From NCBI RefSeq assembly GCF_003259895.1, contig NZ_QLME01000026.1, positions 1-46,059 on the forward strand: a stretch of 46,059 nucleotides of DNA. The letters are read 5' to 3'. The translations under genes were made by a program, and so were the position numbers. The stretch is from Halanaerobium saccharolyticum. GTDB lineage: Bacteria > Bacillota > Halanaerobiia > Halanaerobiales > Halanaerobiaceae. The first letter of the stretch is position 1. Each line of letters begins with the position of its first letter. Positions 37,590 through 46,025 of this stretch are shown here, one piece after another. Under the pieces are notes generated by a model. It worked only from the letters and a program-made list of their open reading frames with translations, was not told the origin of the DNA and did no database searches.

Positions 37590-38611
37590 GCTGAATCATC
37601 TCCTGTTAGATAATATTTGCTTCTGTTTTTTGAAGAAGTGTTAATTGCCTTGATTAATTCCAGAGTTTTAATTCCTTCTTGAGCATTGATGGTATTAGAT
37701 TGAGTATCGTTCCAGATATCCTGATAAAAGCCATCGATTAAACGCTGGTGACCATAGCCCCAGTAGGCTTTATAATCAGTATCACTATTTTCTTTGAAAT
37801 TATCAATTTGGCCGTCTTTTTTAATCAGCAGCTGATCTTCAAATAATCTCATACTGCCTTTTTCACAGTCAATTTCAATCTCGATCGGACTGTTGCTGCT
37901 GAAAGCATTGGTGGCATAAAAGATGCCGTTAAAATCAGCTTCGAAAAAAAGAGTAGCATCTGCTGTATCTTCAACCTCGATTACGTCATCTAAAACTCTG
38001 GTATCAACATTTCCTCTCGCTGCTTTTACCGGACCTCCAAACCACTGAATCAGATCCAGAGTGTGGATAGCCTGGTTAATCAGGACACCACCACCCTCAG
38101 TTTTGTAAAATCCCTTCCATTCATCATTAAGATAATAGTCTCTGTCGCGATGCCAGGTTACCAGACCTTTGATTCCCGTAATTTTTCCCAGAGTCTCAGC
38201 CTCCAGTATTTTTTTGGCCCGCTGATTATTTTCGTTAAATCTATTTTGAAAGGCTACTCCCAGATGAGCTCTGCTCTTTTCAGCTGCCTGGATTAATTTT
38301 CTGCCCTCTGCATAATTTAAAGCAAGAGGTTTTTCCACCAGGACATTAATCTCAGATTCAAGAAATTTGATGGCCATTGGGCTGTGCAGGAAATGAGGAG
38401 TACAGATATGGACAACATCAAGCTCTTTATCCAGGAGTTTACTGTAATCTGTCAAATACTCACAGTTATATTTTTCAGCTGCTTTTTGAGCTCTATTTTC
38501 TTTAATGTCAATCATGTGTTTTAGTTCAACATTTTCTTTGCTGGCTAAAATATCAGCGTGTACGGGATAAATATTGCCGCAGCCAATAATGGCTGCCTTT
38601 AACTTTTTCAT
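37586..38611 (-). CDS. Gfo/Idh/MocA-family oxidoreductase
   Basis: A 341-residue NAD(P)-dependent dehydrogenase: Rossmann motif AAIIGCGNIYPVHAD near the N-terminus, EKPLALNYAEG, and GGVLINQAIHTLDLIQWFGGP with the conserved catalytic His. ATG at 38611 follows AAGGTGA; a GTG four codons earlier overlaps it. It overlaps the isomerase gene, so the pair probably acts in one pathway on a cyclic polyol or glycoside. Substrate unknown. Confidence 0.9.
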   Translation of the reverse strand: MKKLKAAIIGCGNIYPVHADILASKENVELKHMIDIKENRAQKAAEKYNCEYLTDYSKLLDKELDVVHICTPHFLHSPMAIKFLESEINVLVEKPLALNYAEGRKLIQAAEKSRAHLGVAFQNRFNENNQRAKKILEAETLGKITGIKGLVTWHRDRDYYLNDEWKGFYKTEGGGVLINQAIHTLDLIQWFGGPVKAARGNVDTRVLDDVIEVEDTADATLFFEADFNGIFYATNAFSSNSPIEIEIDCEKGSMRLFEDQLLIKKDGQIDNFKENSDTDYKAYWGYGHQRLIDGFYQDIWNDTQSNTINAQEGIKTLELIKAINTSSKNRSKYYLTGDDSA

Positions 38612-38700
38612 TTTTAAATTCACCTTCTTGGGTTTGAAAATTTGGCTGACCAGTAATTATCTGTTTCCAATTCGATTTATTTTCAGCTCGGAATTTTAAA

Positions 38701-39858
38701 TTAAAAAGTACCTTCAACATCCATTGTGCTTGTTTGAGAACTTTCCTTAACAAAAGTAGAATTCTTAATTTTTTCATCTAACTTTGCTTTGAATAAATTT
38801 TCATCCAGAGGCAGTTCCACCCAGTCATCTGTCCAGGCAGAAAGGTGCATCGCATTAGAAATAGTTAAGCCCTTGATTCCTTCTTTTCCCGGAGCAATTA
38901 ACTCGGCTCCATTTAAAATTGCATCAAGCCAGTTATTTAAAATTCCGAGGTGCTCAGGGTTTTTATCAGCCACAGGTATTTTGCATTCCCAGCATTCCGG
39001 GCTGCCAAATCCTCCCTCAAAATTTTTGTTAAATTCTCTTTCGGGAGTTCTCAGTCTTCTGAAAGTTATTTTATTATCCTCTAAAATTAATTTACCTTTA
39101 TTACCAGTAATTTCGAGCCGGTTGGTCTCGGGAGCAATACCAGTGGAAGTAACAAAAACTCCGGTGGCCCCATTTTCGTATTCTACATAGGCTGTCACAT
39201 CATCTTCGACCTCAATATTGTGGTATTTACCATTTTCGGCAAAAGCTCTAACTTTAACCGGCATCCCACAGGTCCACTGCCAGATATCAAGCTGATGGGG
39301 ATCCTGATTTAGTAAAACTCCACCACCTTCTCCTTCCCAGGTGGCCCGCCAGCCGCCGTTATTATAATAGCTTTGAGAGCGGTACCAGTCAATAATCCAG
39401 TTGGTTCTTTTAATCTCACCCAGTTCTCCGGAGTCAATTAAATCTTTTAGTTTTTGATAGATGGCCCGGGTGCGCTGATTGTACATAATCGCAAAAACTT
39501 TATCTGACTCTGCTGCAGCCTCATTCATTTCGCGGACCGCTTTAGTGTAGACTCCAGCTGGCTTTTCAATTAAAACATGGAGATTTCTTTTAAACCCCTC
39601 TACTGCCAGAGGAGGATGATCATAATGAGGTGTGGCAATAATAACTGCCTCAATTTCTGCCTCAGCATAAAATTCTGCAGGGGTAGAATAGCAAGCTATT
39701 TCTTCTCCCAGATCCGTTTTAGCCCACTGCAGGCGCTGTTCATCCAGATCACAGACAGCTGTCAATTTAGCCCCTTTAACCTTTCCCTGATAAATATTCC
39801 GGGCATGACTGCTGCCCATATTTCCAATTCCAATAATTCCGACTTTAACTTCAGCCAT
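38701..39858 (-). CDS. Gfo/Idh/MocA-family oxidoreductase
   Basis: A 385-residue NAD(P)-dependent oxidoreductase with KVGIIGIGNMGSSHARN at the start, VLIEKPAGVYTKAV and GGGVLLNQDPHQLDIWQWTCG. It is longer than its neighbour and only distantly similar, so it likely acts on a different step. AAAGGAGG precedes the ATG. It overlaps the upstream TIM-barrel gene by 8 bases. The 89 bases before the next gene contain nothing I can support. Confidence 0.9.
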   Translation of the reverse strand: MAEVKVGIIGIGNMGSSHARNIYQGKVKGAKLTAVCDLDEQRLQWAKTDLGEEIACYSTPAEFYAEAEIEAVIIATPHYDHPPLAVEGFKRNLHVLIEKPAGVYTKAVREMNEAAAESDKVFAIMYNQRTRAIYQKLKDLIDSGELGEIKRTNWIIDWYRSQSYYNNGGWRATWEGEGGGVLLNQDPHQLDIWQWTCGMPVKVRAFAENGKYHNIEVEDDVTAYVEYENGATGVFVTSTGIAPETNRLEITGNKGKLILEDNKITFRRLRTPEREFNKNFEGGFGSPECWECKIPVADKNPEHLGILNNWLDAILNGAELIAPGKEGIKGLTISNAMHLSAWTDDWVELPLDENLFKAKLDEKIKNSTFVKESSQTSTMDVEGTF

Positions 39859-40774
39859 TATTAGCCTCCTTGATTTCAGCTTTTACTGTTTCCATTAATT
39901 TCATAAAACGCTTACCATATTCTAAATAAGTATTATATTTTGCCTCTGCTTCGGAGTCTGCCTGATCATTATGATAGACAGCTCCCATATGTGGTTCTAT
40001 AGAAAACCCACCATTATAGCCGTCCTGCAATAGATCCTTAACTATTTTTTTAACCTGCCCCTGACCTTCTCCGGGGAAGCAGTATTCCATTTCCGGGAAA
40101 ATGCCTCCGGTTTCTTTTAAGTAAGTCCCATCTTTGATGTGGATATAGGCGATTCTATCTTTAAGAGTTTGATAGGCTTTCCAGCTGCTCTGCTTTTGAT
40201 AAGGTTCTTCTCCCATCCGGTTATCAGCCATCAGTGGATTTCCTGTATCAAAGACTATTTTAAAATTGGGAGACTTAATCTCCTCCAGCAGCAGTTCCAT
40301 GTGCTCATAGGACTGCGAAAAATAATTCATACAGTTTTCATGAACATAGGTAATTCCTGTTTGCTCACACATTTCCACCAACTTTTTCAGGTTAGTCAGA
40401 ATTTTTTCTTCCAGCTCAGGATTTCTCGGAGAAAGATCCCGGGGGATACCAAAACTCATACCTCTAATCATTTTTGTGCCGAGCTTCTGCATGCGGGGAA
40501 TGGCCCTTTTTAACTCTTCCAGACTCTGAGTATAGGATTCCTCCTGGCGGGGATCTTTGCCCCAGTTGGCAACTGCACTGCCAAAACAATTTATTTTAAT
40601 TCCGCTGGCTTTTAATTTTTCGTAAACTTCCTCAAATTTTTCTTCACTAATGTCAGTCAGATTTTTTCCGTCAATATTGCGAGCTTCAATATACTGCCAG
40701 CCCAGTTCTTTAGTTACCTCAATCTGTTTCTCAATAGAATCAGCTGCTTCATCTGCAAAACCTGTATAATACAA
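39851..40774 (-). CDS. Sugar phosphate isomerase/epimerase-like TIM barrel
   Basis: A 307-residue xylose-isomerase-like protein beginning MYYTGFADEAADSIEKQIEV. The motifs YVHENCMNYF, KIVFDTGNPL, AYIHIKDG and FSIEPHM supply the expected metal-binding acids and histidine. First gene of the minus operon, with AGGAGGGATT upstream. Its 3' end overlaps the next dehydrogenase. The four genes together look like an oxidation-isomerisation pathway for an inositol-like or keto-sugar substrate, which is inference. Confidence 0.87.
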   Translation of the reverse strand: MYYTGFADEAADSIEKQIEVTKELGWQYIEARNIDGKNLTDISEEKFEEVYEKLKASGIKINCFGSAVANWGKDPRQEESYTQSLEELKRAIPRMQKLGTKMIRGMSFGIPRDLSPRNPELEEKILTNLKKLVEMCEQTGITYVHENCMNYFSQSYEHMELLLEEIKSPNFKIVFDTGNPLMADNRMGEEPYQKQSSWKAYQTLKDRIAYIHIKDGTYLKETGGIFPEMEYCFPGEGQGQVKKIVKDLLQDGYNGGFSIEPHMGAVYHNDQADSEAEAKYNTYLEYGKRFMKLMETVKAEIKEANNG

Positions 40775-40947
40775 ATTAATCCCTCCTGATTGGATAGTTA
40801 TCTCATTATTACAATCATATTATAATATAGTTATTAGTAAATATCTTTAATTATCTTGCTTTATATATTGCAAATCTTGTTATATAATTTAGCTAGATGA
40901 CAAAATTGATAATTTAAAAAGCTAGATTGAGGTGGGAGGTTTTTAGT
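40775..40947. promoter_or_regulatory. Divergent control region between the isomerase operon and the araC-type gene
   Basis: Very A+T-rich, with TATAAT on the plus strand at 40883-40888 (towards the regulator) and TATAAT-like sequences on the minus strand around 40820-40830. The AraC-type protein encoded next door is the obvious candidate regulator. I see no clear direct-repeat operator. Confidence 0.45.
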
Positions 40948-41802
40948 ATGGAGGAGTTTTGTTCTTCCTTTGCGAGCGAAAGTTTTAATTTTTTTCATAA
41001 AAAAACTGATATAGAAAAGTCAGAAGAAGAGTTTGGCTTCCATATTCATGATTTATATGAAATTTATTATTTTATAAGTGGTGATGTAACCTATCAGATA
41101 GAAGGACATGGTTATCAGATTGGAGCAGGTGATTTATTATTGATCAATAATCAGGAGCTTCACAAACCAGTCTTTAATTCTAACAGAGCTTATGAGAGGA
41201 TGGCTTTCCATTTCAGCCCCTGGTATTTTAGAGAATACAGCAGTGAAAATTATAATCTGCTCTCCTGTTTTGAGGAGCGAAAAAGCGGACACTATAATAG
41301 AATTGCGGGAGCTAAAATTAAAGAACATAAGATTGATCAAATAATTTCTGCTTTAAATGATTATCGGGGTAGAGCAGAAAAAGGGAAAAAAATTATGCTC
41401 GAAACTCTTTTTGTGCAGATGCTGTATTTGCTTAACCAGGCTTTTGAAAAGGACACTAATTATCATCAGGATTCTATAATCTATAATCAAAAAGTTACTA
41501 AAATTATAAGGTATATTAATAATAATCTAGGAAAAAATTTTTCTCTGGACTTGCTGGCCCAAAAGTTCTACCTAGATAAATATTATCTCTCCCATCTCTT
41601 TAAAGAAAATACAGGTTTTTCTGTGATGCAGTATATTAATTATAAAAAAATCATGAAGGCCAGAGAACTTCTTTCCCGGAACTACAGCTGTGGAGAGGTT
41701 TCCGACTGCCTCAGTTTTGGTGACTATTCTAATTTTTATAAAACTTTCAAAAAAGAAATGGGGATTGCTCCTTCTAAATATCAAAAAGAAAACAGCTTAT
41801 AA
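40948..41802 (+). CDS. AraC-family transcriptional regulator
   Basis: A 284-residue protein with an N-terminal cupin-like ligand domain (GFHIHDLYEIYYFISGDVTY and GAGDLLLINNQELHKP) and two C-terminal helix-turn-helix motifs (FSLDLLAQKFYLDKYYLSHLFK, then CGEVSDCLSFGDYSNFYKTFKK). ATG at 40948 follows GGGAGG; the frame opens with a TTG seven codons earlier without a ribosome binding site. It diverges from the four-gene sugar operon and probably activates it. Confidence 0.92.
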   Translation: MEEFCSSFASESFNFFHKKTDIEKSEEEFGFHIHDLYEIYYFISGDVTYQIEGHGYQIGAGDLLLINNQELHKPVFNSNRAYERMAFHFSPWYFREYSSENYNLLSCFEERKSGHYNRIAGAKIKEHKIDQIISALNDYRGRAEKGKKIMLETLFVQMLYLLNQAFEKDTNYHQDSIIYNQKVTKIIRYINNNLGKNFSLDLLAQKFYLDKYYLSHLFKENTGFSVMQYINYKKIMKARELLSRNYSCGEVSDCLSFGDYSNFYKTFKKEMGIAPSKYQKENSL

Positions 41803-41896
41803 AAACAGAGAAAACCAGTAAATTTTAATTTTAAAACTTTAAAAAAGGACTTTTTCAACAAATCGCGAAATATAATTATACGAGGAGGTTGATATT

Positions 41897-42358
41897 ATGA
41901 AAAAAATTCTGGTAGCTGTTGATGGTTCTCAAAGTGCTCAAAAAGCCGCCCAAAAAGCTGCAGAACTTGCTGAAGAAATAAAGGCAGAAGTAACATTGAT
42001 CCATGTTTATACAGAGTCCGCCGAAATTCCAGTTAACCAGTTTAACGAAGTAGCCTCTTATCTCTCTGCTGAAACCTTAGAAAATATAATGGATCAGCAG
42101 GAAGATACAATTAAAGAAAAACGGCAGAGAATTCTTGATGATGATGCTGAGTTTTTTGAAGAAAAAGGTATCAACCCTGATAAAGTGCTGCTTCACGGTG
42201 ATCCGGCTGACACAGTCTGTGATTATGCAGAAGAAAATGATTTTGAATTGATTGTGGTAGCTGATAAGGGTCACGGTAAGGTAGAAAGATTTCTGCTTGG
42301 AAGTATCAGTGATAAAATTGTCAGGCATGCTAAAACTTCAGTGATGGTTGTTAAGTAA
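41897..42358 (+). CDS. Universal stress protein (UspA family)
   Basis: A 153-residue single-domain UspA protein: KKILVAVDGSQSAQKAAQKAAELA at the start and the ATP-binding loop GHGKVERFLLGSISDKIVRHA near the end (G-x2-G-x9-GS). AGGAGG precedes the ATG and a TATAAT lies about 25 bases upstream (near 41871), so it is probably a single-gene transcript. Role in stress survival is inferred from family. Confidence 0.93.
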   Translation: MKKILVAVDGSQSAQKAAQKAAELAEEIKAEVTLIHVYTESAEIPVNQFNEVASYLSAETLENIMDQQEDTIKEKRQRILDDDAEFFEEKGINPDKVLLHGDPADTVCDYAEENDFELIVVADKGHGKVERFLLGSISDKIVRHAKTSVMVVK

Positions 42359-42385
42359 TTTATCAAAAATAAGATTAAATATTAG

Positions 42386-42445
42386 ACTCCCCTTTAGATA
42401 AACGGATTTATTGTTTTAAAATCTGTTTATTGAAGGGGAGTTTTA
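42386..42445 (+). terminator. Terminator after the UspA gene
   Basis: Outer arms ACTCCCCTT (42386-42394) and AAGGGGAGT (42433-42441) with an additional inner stem; T-rich end. Confidence 0.8.
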
Positions 42446-42611
42446 AATATTATAAAGACCGGCAGCTATTAATTCAATCATAATAAAGAAGTTTGTTGTA
42501 AAAAGCTTATTTGAAAATCATAGTTGAAAAGAATATAATTAAGATTAATCAAGCCAGTACCGCCTTAAATTTTTAGTTTTTTATTAATTGGAAGCATAAG
42601 GAGTTGTAGGT

Positions 42612-43625
42612 ATGACTAAACCGGAGTCGACAAATAATCAAAAAGAGAATAAGCAGGAAGAGGTAGAGGAGAAAAATGATTTATCTTCTGGAGAAAAAAT
42701 AACATATTACAATAATAGTTATATTGAAAGAGTAAGAACTGATGTTTCTGACTCTAAACGAAGTAGATTATATATCAAGGCAATCATTTTTGCAATTGGA
42801 GGCAATCTTTTATTAGCAGTCATTAAAGGCATACTGGCCTGGATTTCAGGTAGTAGTGCTGTTTTCTCCGATGCAGCAAACTCGTTATCTGATGCACTCT
42901 ACAGTATAATTATGGGGATCGGCCTCTATGTATCTCAGCGCCCGGCCGATGAATCACATCCTCAGGGCCACAGTCAGTTTGAACCCCTGGTCAGCCTTTT
43001 TATTGCAGCTGCCATGGCTTCTGCAGGAATTGCTGCAGTCTGGCAGAGCATTCAAAGCCTTCTGGGGCAGGCAGAACCTATAGCTCTGGGATGGACATCT
43101 TTTGTAATGTTGATTGCTATAGTTGTAAAATATATAATGTATTATCTGGTTTCCGGGATTGGAGAGAAAGTATATAGTCCGGCCATTCAGGCCAGTGCCC
43201 GGGATAATCTGGTTGATATTATTAGTACCACTCTTGCTCTGATAGGTGTCTGGGGATCTCATTTTATCCATCCTTATTTAGATCCGATTGCTGGTCTCAT
43301 TGTAGCCCTCTGGATTTTCAAGGCAACCTGGGAAATCACCTGGGAAAATGTGGGTTATCTAATCGGTAGAGGAGCTGATCTGGAATTAACTGAAAAAATA
43401 GCTGAGGCTGCTTTTTCAGTATCCGAGGTTGCAGATGTTCACCGGATTGTGGCTGAATATGTAGGCCCTCAATTAAGGGTCGACATGCATATCAATGTCG
43501 ATGGAGATATTCCTTTGAGTAAAGCCCATAAAATTGGAGAAGATGTAAGGAATGCAGTTGAAGAGCTGGAAGAAGTAGATTTAGTGTATGTACACATTGA
43601 GCCAATCGGTCATCAAGGGAAATAG
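42612..43625 (+). CDS. Cation diffusion facilitator (metal efflux) protein
   Basis: A 337-residue protein: a charged N-terminal extension of about 50 residues, six transmembrane helices (about 55-240) and a cytoplasmic C-terminal domain. ESHPQGHSQFEP (114-125) is the CDF signature. The binding-site motifs are N90-x3-D94 and D198-x3-D202, lacking the histidine of zinc transporters; such Asp/Asn sites occur in the manganese subgroup. Export of Mn(II) or Fe(II) is therefore favoured, but unproven. Confidence 0.88.
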   Translation: MTKPESTNNQKENKQEEVEEKNDLSSGEKITYYNNSYIERVRTDVSDSKRSRLYIKAIIFAIGGNLLLAVIKGILAWISGSSAVFSDAANSLSDALYSIIMGIGLYVSQRPADESHPQGHSQFEPLVSLFIAAAMASAGIAAVWQSIQSLLGQAEPIALGWTSFVMLIAIVVKYIMYYLVSGIGEKVYSPAIQASARDNLVDIISTTLALIGVWGSHFIHPYLDPIAGLIVALWIFKATWEITWENVGYLIGRGADLELTEKIAEAAFSVSEVADVHRIVAEYVGPQLRVDMHINVDGDIPLSKAHKIGEDVRNAVEELEEVDLVYVHIEPIGHQGK

Positions 43626-43698
43626 AGTGAACTCTGCAGATTATAAACCTGATTTATTAAAAGGAGTTTAGAATTTAAATATAGAATTCCAACAATAT

Positions 43699-43720
43699 TG
43701 AGAGGGACAGGATCCCTCAA
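43699..43720 (+). other. Small hairpin just before a ribosome binding site
   Basis: TTGAGAGGGA (43699-43708) pairs, with a 2-base bulge, with TCCCTCAA (43713-43720), ending two bases before ATGGAGG, the ribosome binding site of the next gene. It could influence translation. Confidence 0.35.
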
Positions 43721-43736
43721 ATGGAGGTAATTATAA

Positions 43737-44720
43737 ATGAAAAAAGTAAAATGGGGAATTATTGGCTGTGGAGATGTAACCGAAAAGAAAAGTGGACCGG
43801 CACTCCAGAAAATTAAAGATTCGGAGCTGGTAGCAGTGATGCGGCGGACGGGAGAGCTGGCAAAAGATTATGCAGAGCGCCACAATGTGCCTCGCTGGTA
43901 TGATAAGGCAGAAGAATTGATCAATGATCCGGAAGTAAATGCAGTTTATATTGCAACACCACCTTCTACCCATAAAAAATATACTGTATTGGCTGCTAAA
44001 GCCGGACTGCCTGTCTATGTAGAAAAGCCAATGGCTCGAAATTACAAAGAAGCCCAGAAGATGATTAAAGTCTGTCAGAAAAGTGAGGTTCAGCTCCATG
44101 TAGCCTATTATCGCAGGGCTATGCCCAGATTTTTAAAGATTAAGGAATTACTTGATTCTGGAGCTATTGGAGAGATCAGGAATGTCAATATCAGGGTGGC
44201 CCAGCCGGTTGAGGATATAGAAAAAGATGAAGCCAATCTTCCCTGGAGAGTTTTACCTGAAATTGCAGGTGGGGGTAAATTTTTAGATCTTGCTGCTCAC
44301 ACCCTGGACTTATTCGACTATTATTTTGGACCAATTGAATCAGCTTCTGGTTTTGCAATTAATCAGGGAGGCTATTACCCTGCCGAAGATAATGTAGTTA
44401 TGAGTTTTAGATTTGAAAATGAGATTCAGGGAACTGGCAGCTGGACTTTTAATGGTTATCATGATCTCGATCAGAATGAGATTATAGGCAGCAGGGGCCG
44501 TCTCTTATTTTCATCATTTGACGAGGAACCGATAATTTTAGAAAATGAAGCAGGGAGAGAAGAAATAGAATTTGCCTACCCAGAACATGTGCAGCAGCCC
44601 CTTCTGGAAAAGGTAGTCGCCAGTTTGCTTGGACGAGGGGATTCTCCTTCTACCGGTAAAACTGCTGCCAGAACAACAGAGATAATGGATCAAGTTATTG
44701 CTTCTTATTATAATAATTAA
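43737..44720 (+). CDS. Gfo/Idh/MocA-family oxidoreductase
   Basis: A 327-residue NAD(P)-dependent dehydrogenase with KVKWGIIGCGDVTEKKSGPAL, VYVEKPMARNYKEA and FLDLAAHTLDLFDYYFGP. GGAGGT lies upstream. Its final codons (AAT AAT TAA) and the terminator form the left copy of a 48-bp repeat whose right copy lies beyond the Rpn gene. Substrate unknown. Confidence 0.9.
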   Translation: MKKVKWGIIGCGDVTEKKSGPALQKIKDSELVAVMRRTGELAKDYAERHNVPRWYDKAEELINDPEVNAVYIATPPSTHKKYTVLAAKAGLPVYVEKPMARNYKEAQKMIKVCQKSEVQLHVAYYRRAMPRFLKIKELLDSGAIGEIRNVNIRVAQPVEDIEKDEANLPWRVLPEIAGGGKFLDLAAHTLDLFDYYFGPIESASGFAINQGGYYPAEDNVVMSFRFENEIQGTGSWTFNGYHDLDQNEIIGSRGRLLFSSFDEEPIILENEAGREEIEFAYPEHVQQPLLEKVVASLLGRGDSPSTGKTAARTTEIMDQVIASYYNN

Positions 44721-44759
44721 CTACTTATGAGCGGCTGCCGTTGGGCAGTCGCTTTTTTT
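44712..44759. repeat. 48-bp direct repeat, left copy
   Basis: It is identical over all 48 bases to 45916-45963. It contains the last codons and stop of the oxidoreductase gene and its full terminator, so this is presumably the original location. Confidence 0.9.
44729..44759 (+). terminator. Terminator of the oxidoreductase gene
   Basis: GCGGCTGCC (44731-44739) pairs with GGCAGTCGC (44744-44752), followed by seven T. Confidence 0.85.
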
Positions 44760-44768
44760 AAAAAAATA

Positions 44769-44798
44769 TTGACCTCCTTATTATATATTTGCTATAAT
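44769..44798 (+). promoter_or_regulatory. Promoter of the Rpn-family gene
   Basis: TTGACC (44769-44774), an 18-base spacer and TATAAT (44793-44798). It lies between the left repeat and the gene, so the inserted unit carries its own promoter. A second TATAAT occurs at 44812-44817. Confidence 0.65.
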
Positions 44799-44886
44799 TT
44801 ACAAATAATGGTATAATATTTATATTGTCATTGAACTTGATCTTTAAGTTGTGGTAAAATATAAATGAAGAGACGGAGGAAAAGTA

Positions 44887-45861
44887 TTGAAGGTTATTAA
44901 AAATCCACATGATTCTCTTTTCAAAAGAACTCTTGGAGATAAAGAGGTAGCAATAGATTTTCTAGAAAACTATCTGCCAGATAATATTTTAGAAGAAATA
45001 GATTTAACAGAAATTAAGATAGCCAAAGATAGTTTTATTGACGAGGAATTAGAAGAAAGTTTTTCTGATATTTTATATAATGTAAGTATAGAAGGTAAAA
45101 ATGGTTTTATTTATCTATTATTTGAACACAAAAGCTATTTTGATAAGATGACTCCAGTCCAGATGCTGGGATATATTACAGATATCTGGGAGCTTTATAA
45201 TAATCAGACTAAAAACAAGAAATTGCCACCTATTATACCTATCTTAATTTATCATGGAGAAAGAAAATGGAATTACGGCAGTAGATTATCGGAATTAATT
45301 GAAGACACTACCAAAGCTATTTCAGATTATTTACCTGATCATAAGTACTTACTTTATGATTTCTCCAATTATTCTGATGCAGAAATAAAGGGACAGATTA
45401 AGTTAAGGTTGTTTTTGAAGTTGATATCTCATATATTCGATGATAATTTTGATGATGGACTCCGGGAAGTTCTGCCGTTATTAATTGAATTAAGAGAAAA
45501 AACAACCGGACTTGAATATATTGAAACTGTTGTGAAGTATATTTTAAATATTGGAGAAGAAATCTCTTTAAATGAGTTGGATCAAAAAGCCAAAAATATT
45601 TCAGCTGAAGGGAGTGCTGTAATTATGACTATAGCAGAAAAAATTTATCATGATGGAAAAGAAGAAGGACGAGAAGAAGGTAAAATCGAAAATATGAAAG
45701 AAATGATTGAGTTTGCACTTGAGTTAAAATTTGGATTGAACAGCAAGGATGTTGTAGAGGATATAAAAAAGATAAATGATTACGATAAATTAAAAGAGAT
45801 TAAGCAGGCCATAAGAAAACATGATTCACTAGAAGATTTCACTGCCAGTTTAAATTTTTAA
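44887..45861 (+). CDS. Rpn-family PD-(D/E)XK nuclease / putative transposase
   Basis: A 324-residue protein of the Rpn (YhgA-like) family. The N-terminal nuclease domain starts NPHDSLFKRTLGD and carries Asp61, Glu80-x-Lys82 and Gln92 of the PD-(D/E)XK site, so it looks catalytically intact. The C-terminal region has the charged HDGKEEGREEGK turn and a helical end. Start is TTG at 44887 after GGAGG. Family members cut DNA, promote recombination or act in phage defence. It has its own promoter and lies between two identical 48-bp repeats. An internal start at 45625 may give a short form. Confidence 0.88.
   Translation: MKVIKNPHDSLFKRTLGDKEVAIDFLENYLPDNILEEIDLTEIKIAKDSFIDEELEESFSDILYNVSIEGKNGFIYLLFEHKSYFDKMTPVQMLGYITDIWELYNNQTKNKKLPPIIPILIYHGERKWNYGSRLSELIEDTTKAISDYLPDHKYLLYDFSNYSDAEIKGQIKLRLFLKLISHIFDDNFDDGLREVLPLLIELREKTTGLEYIETVVKYILNIGEEISLNELDQKAKNISAEGSAVIMTIAEKIYHDGKEEGREEGKIENMKEMIEFALELKFGLNSKDVVEDIKKINDYDKLKEIKQAIRKHDSLEDFTASLNF
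45625..45861 (+). CDS. Possible internal C-terminal product of the Rpn gene
   Basis: In-frame ATG (codon 247) preceded by AAGGGAG (45608-45614) at a 10-base distance would yield 78 residues covering only the C-terminal helical part. Rpn-type genes in enterobacteria are known to make such short forms from internal starts. Here it is only an inference from the ribosome binding site. Confidence 0.4.
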   Translation: MTIAEKIYHDGKEEGREEGKIENMKEMIEFALELKFGLNSKDVVEDIKKINDYDKLKEIKQAIRKHDSLEDFTASLNF

Positions 45862-45915
45862 TTTAAGTGATTCAGAAAATTCTTCTAATTTATAAAAGAA
45901 ACTGTGAGCTAAAAA

Positions 45916-45963
45916 AATAATTAACTACTTATGAGCGGCTGCCGTTGGGCAGTCGCTTTTTTT
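45916..45963. repeat. 48-bp direct repeat, right copy
   Basis: It is identical to 44712-44759, 1204 bases away. It includes a complete copy of the terminator (45933-45963), now positioned to terminate the Rpn transcript. Confidence 0.9.
45933..45963 (+). terminator. Terminator of the Rpn-family gene
   Basis: The same GCGGCTGCC...GGCAGTCGC stem and seven T as in the left repeat copy. Confidence 0.85.
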
Positions 45964-46025
45964 GTTATATAGGAAATTATGCTTTTGCAGGAATGTGGAT
46001 AACTTTGTAGAAGGATAAAAATATT

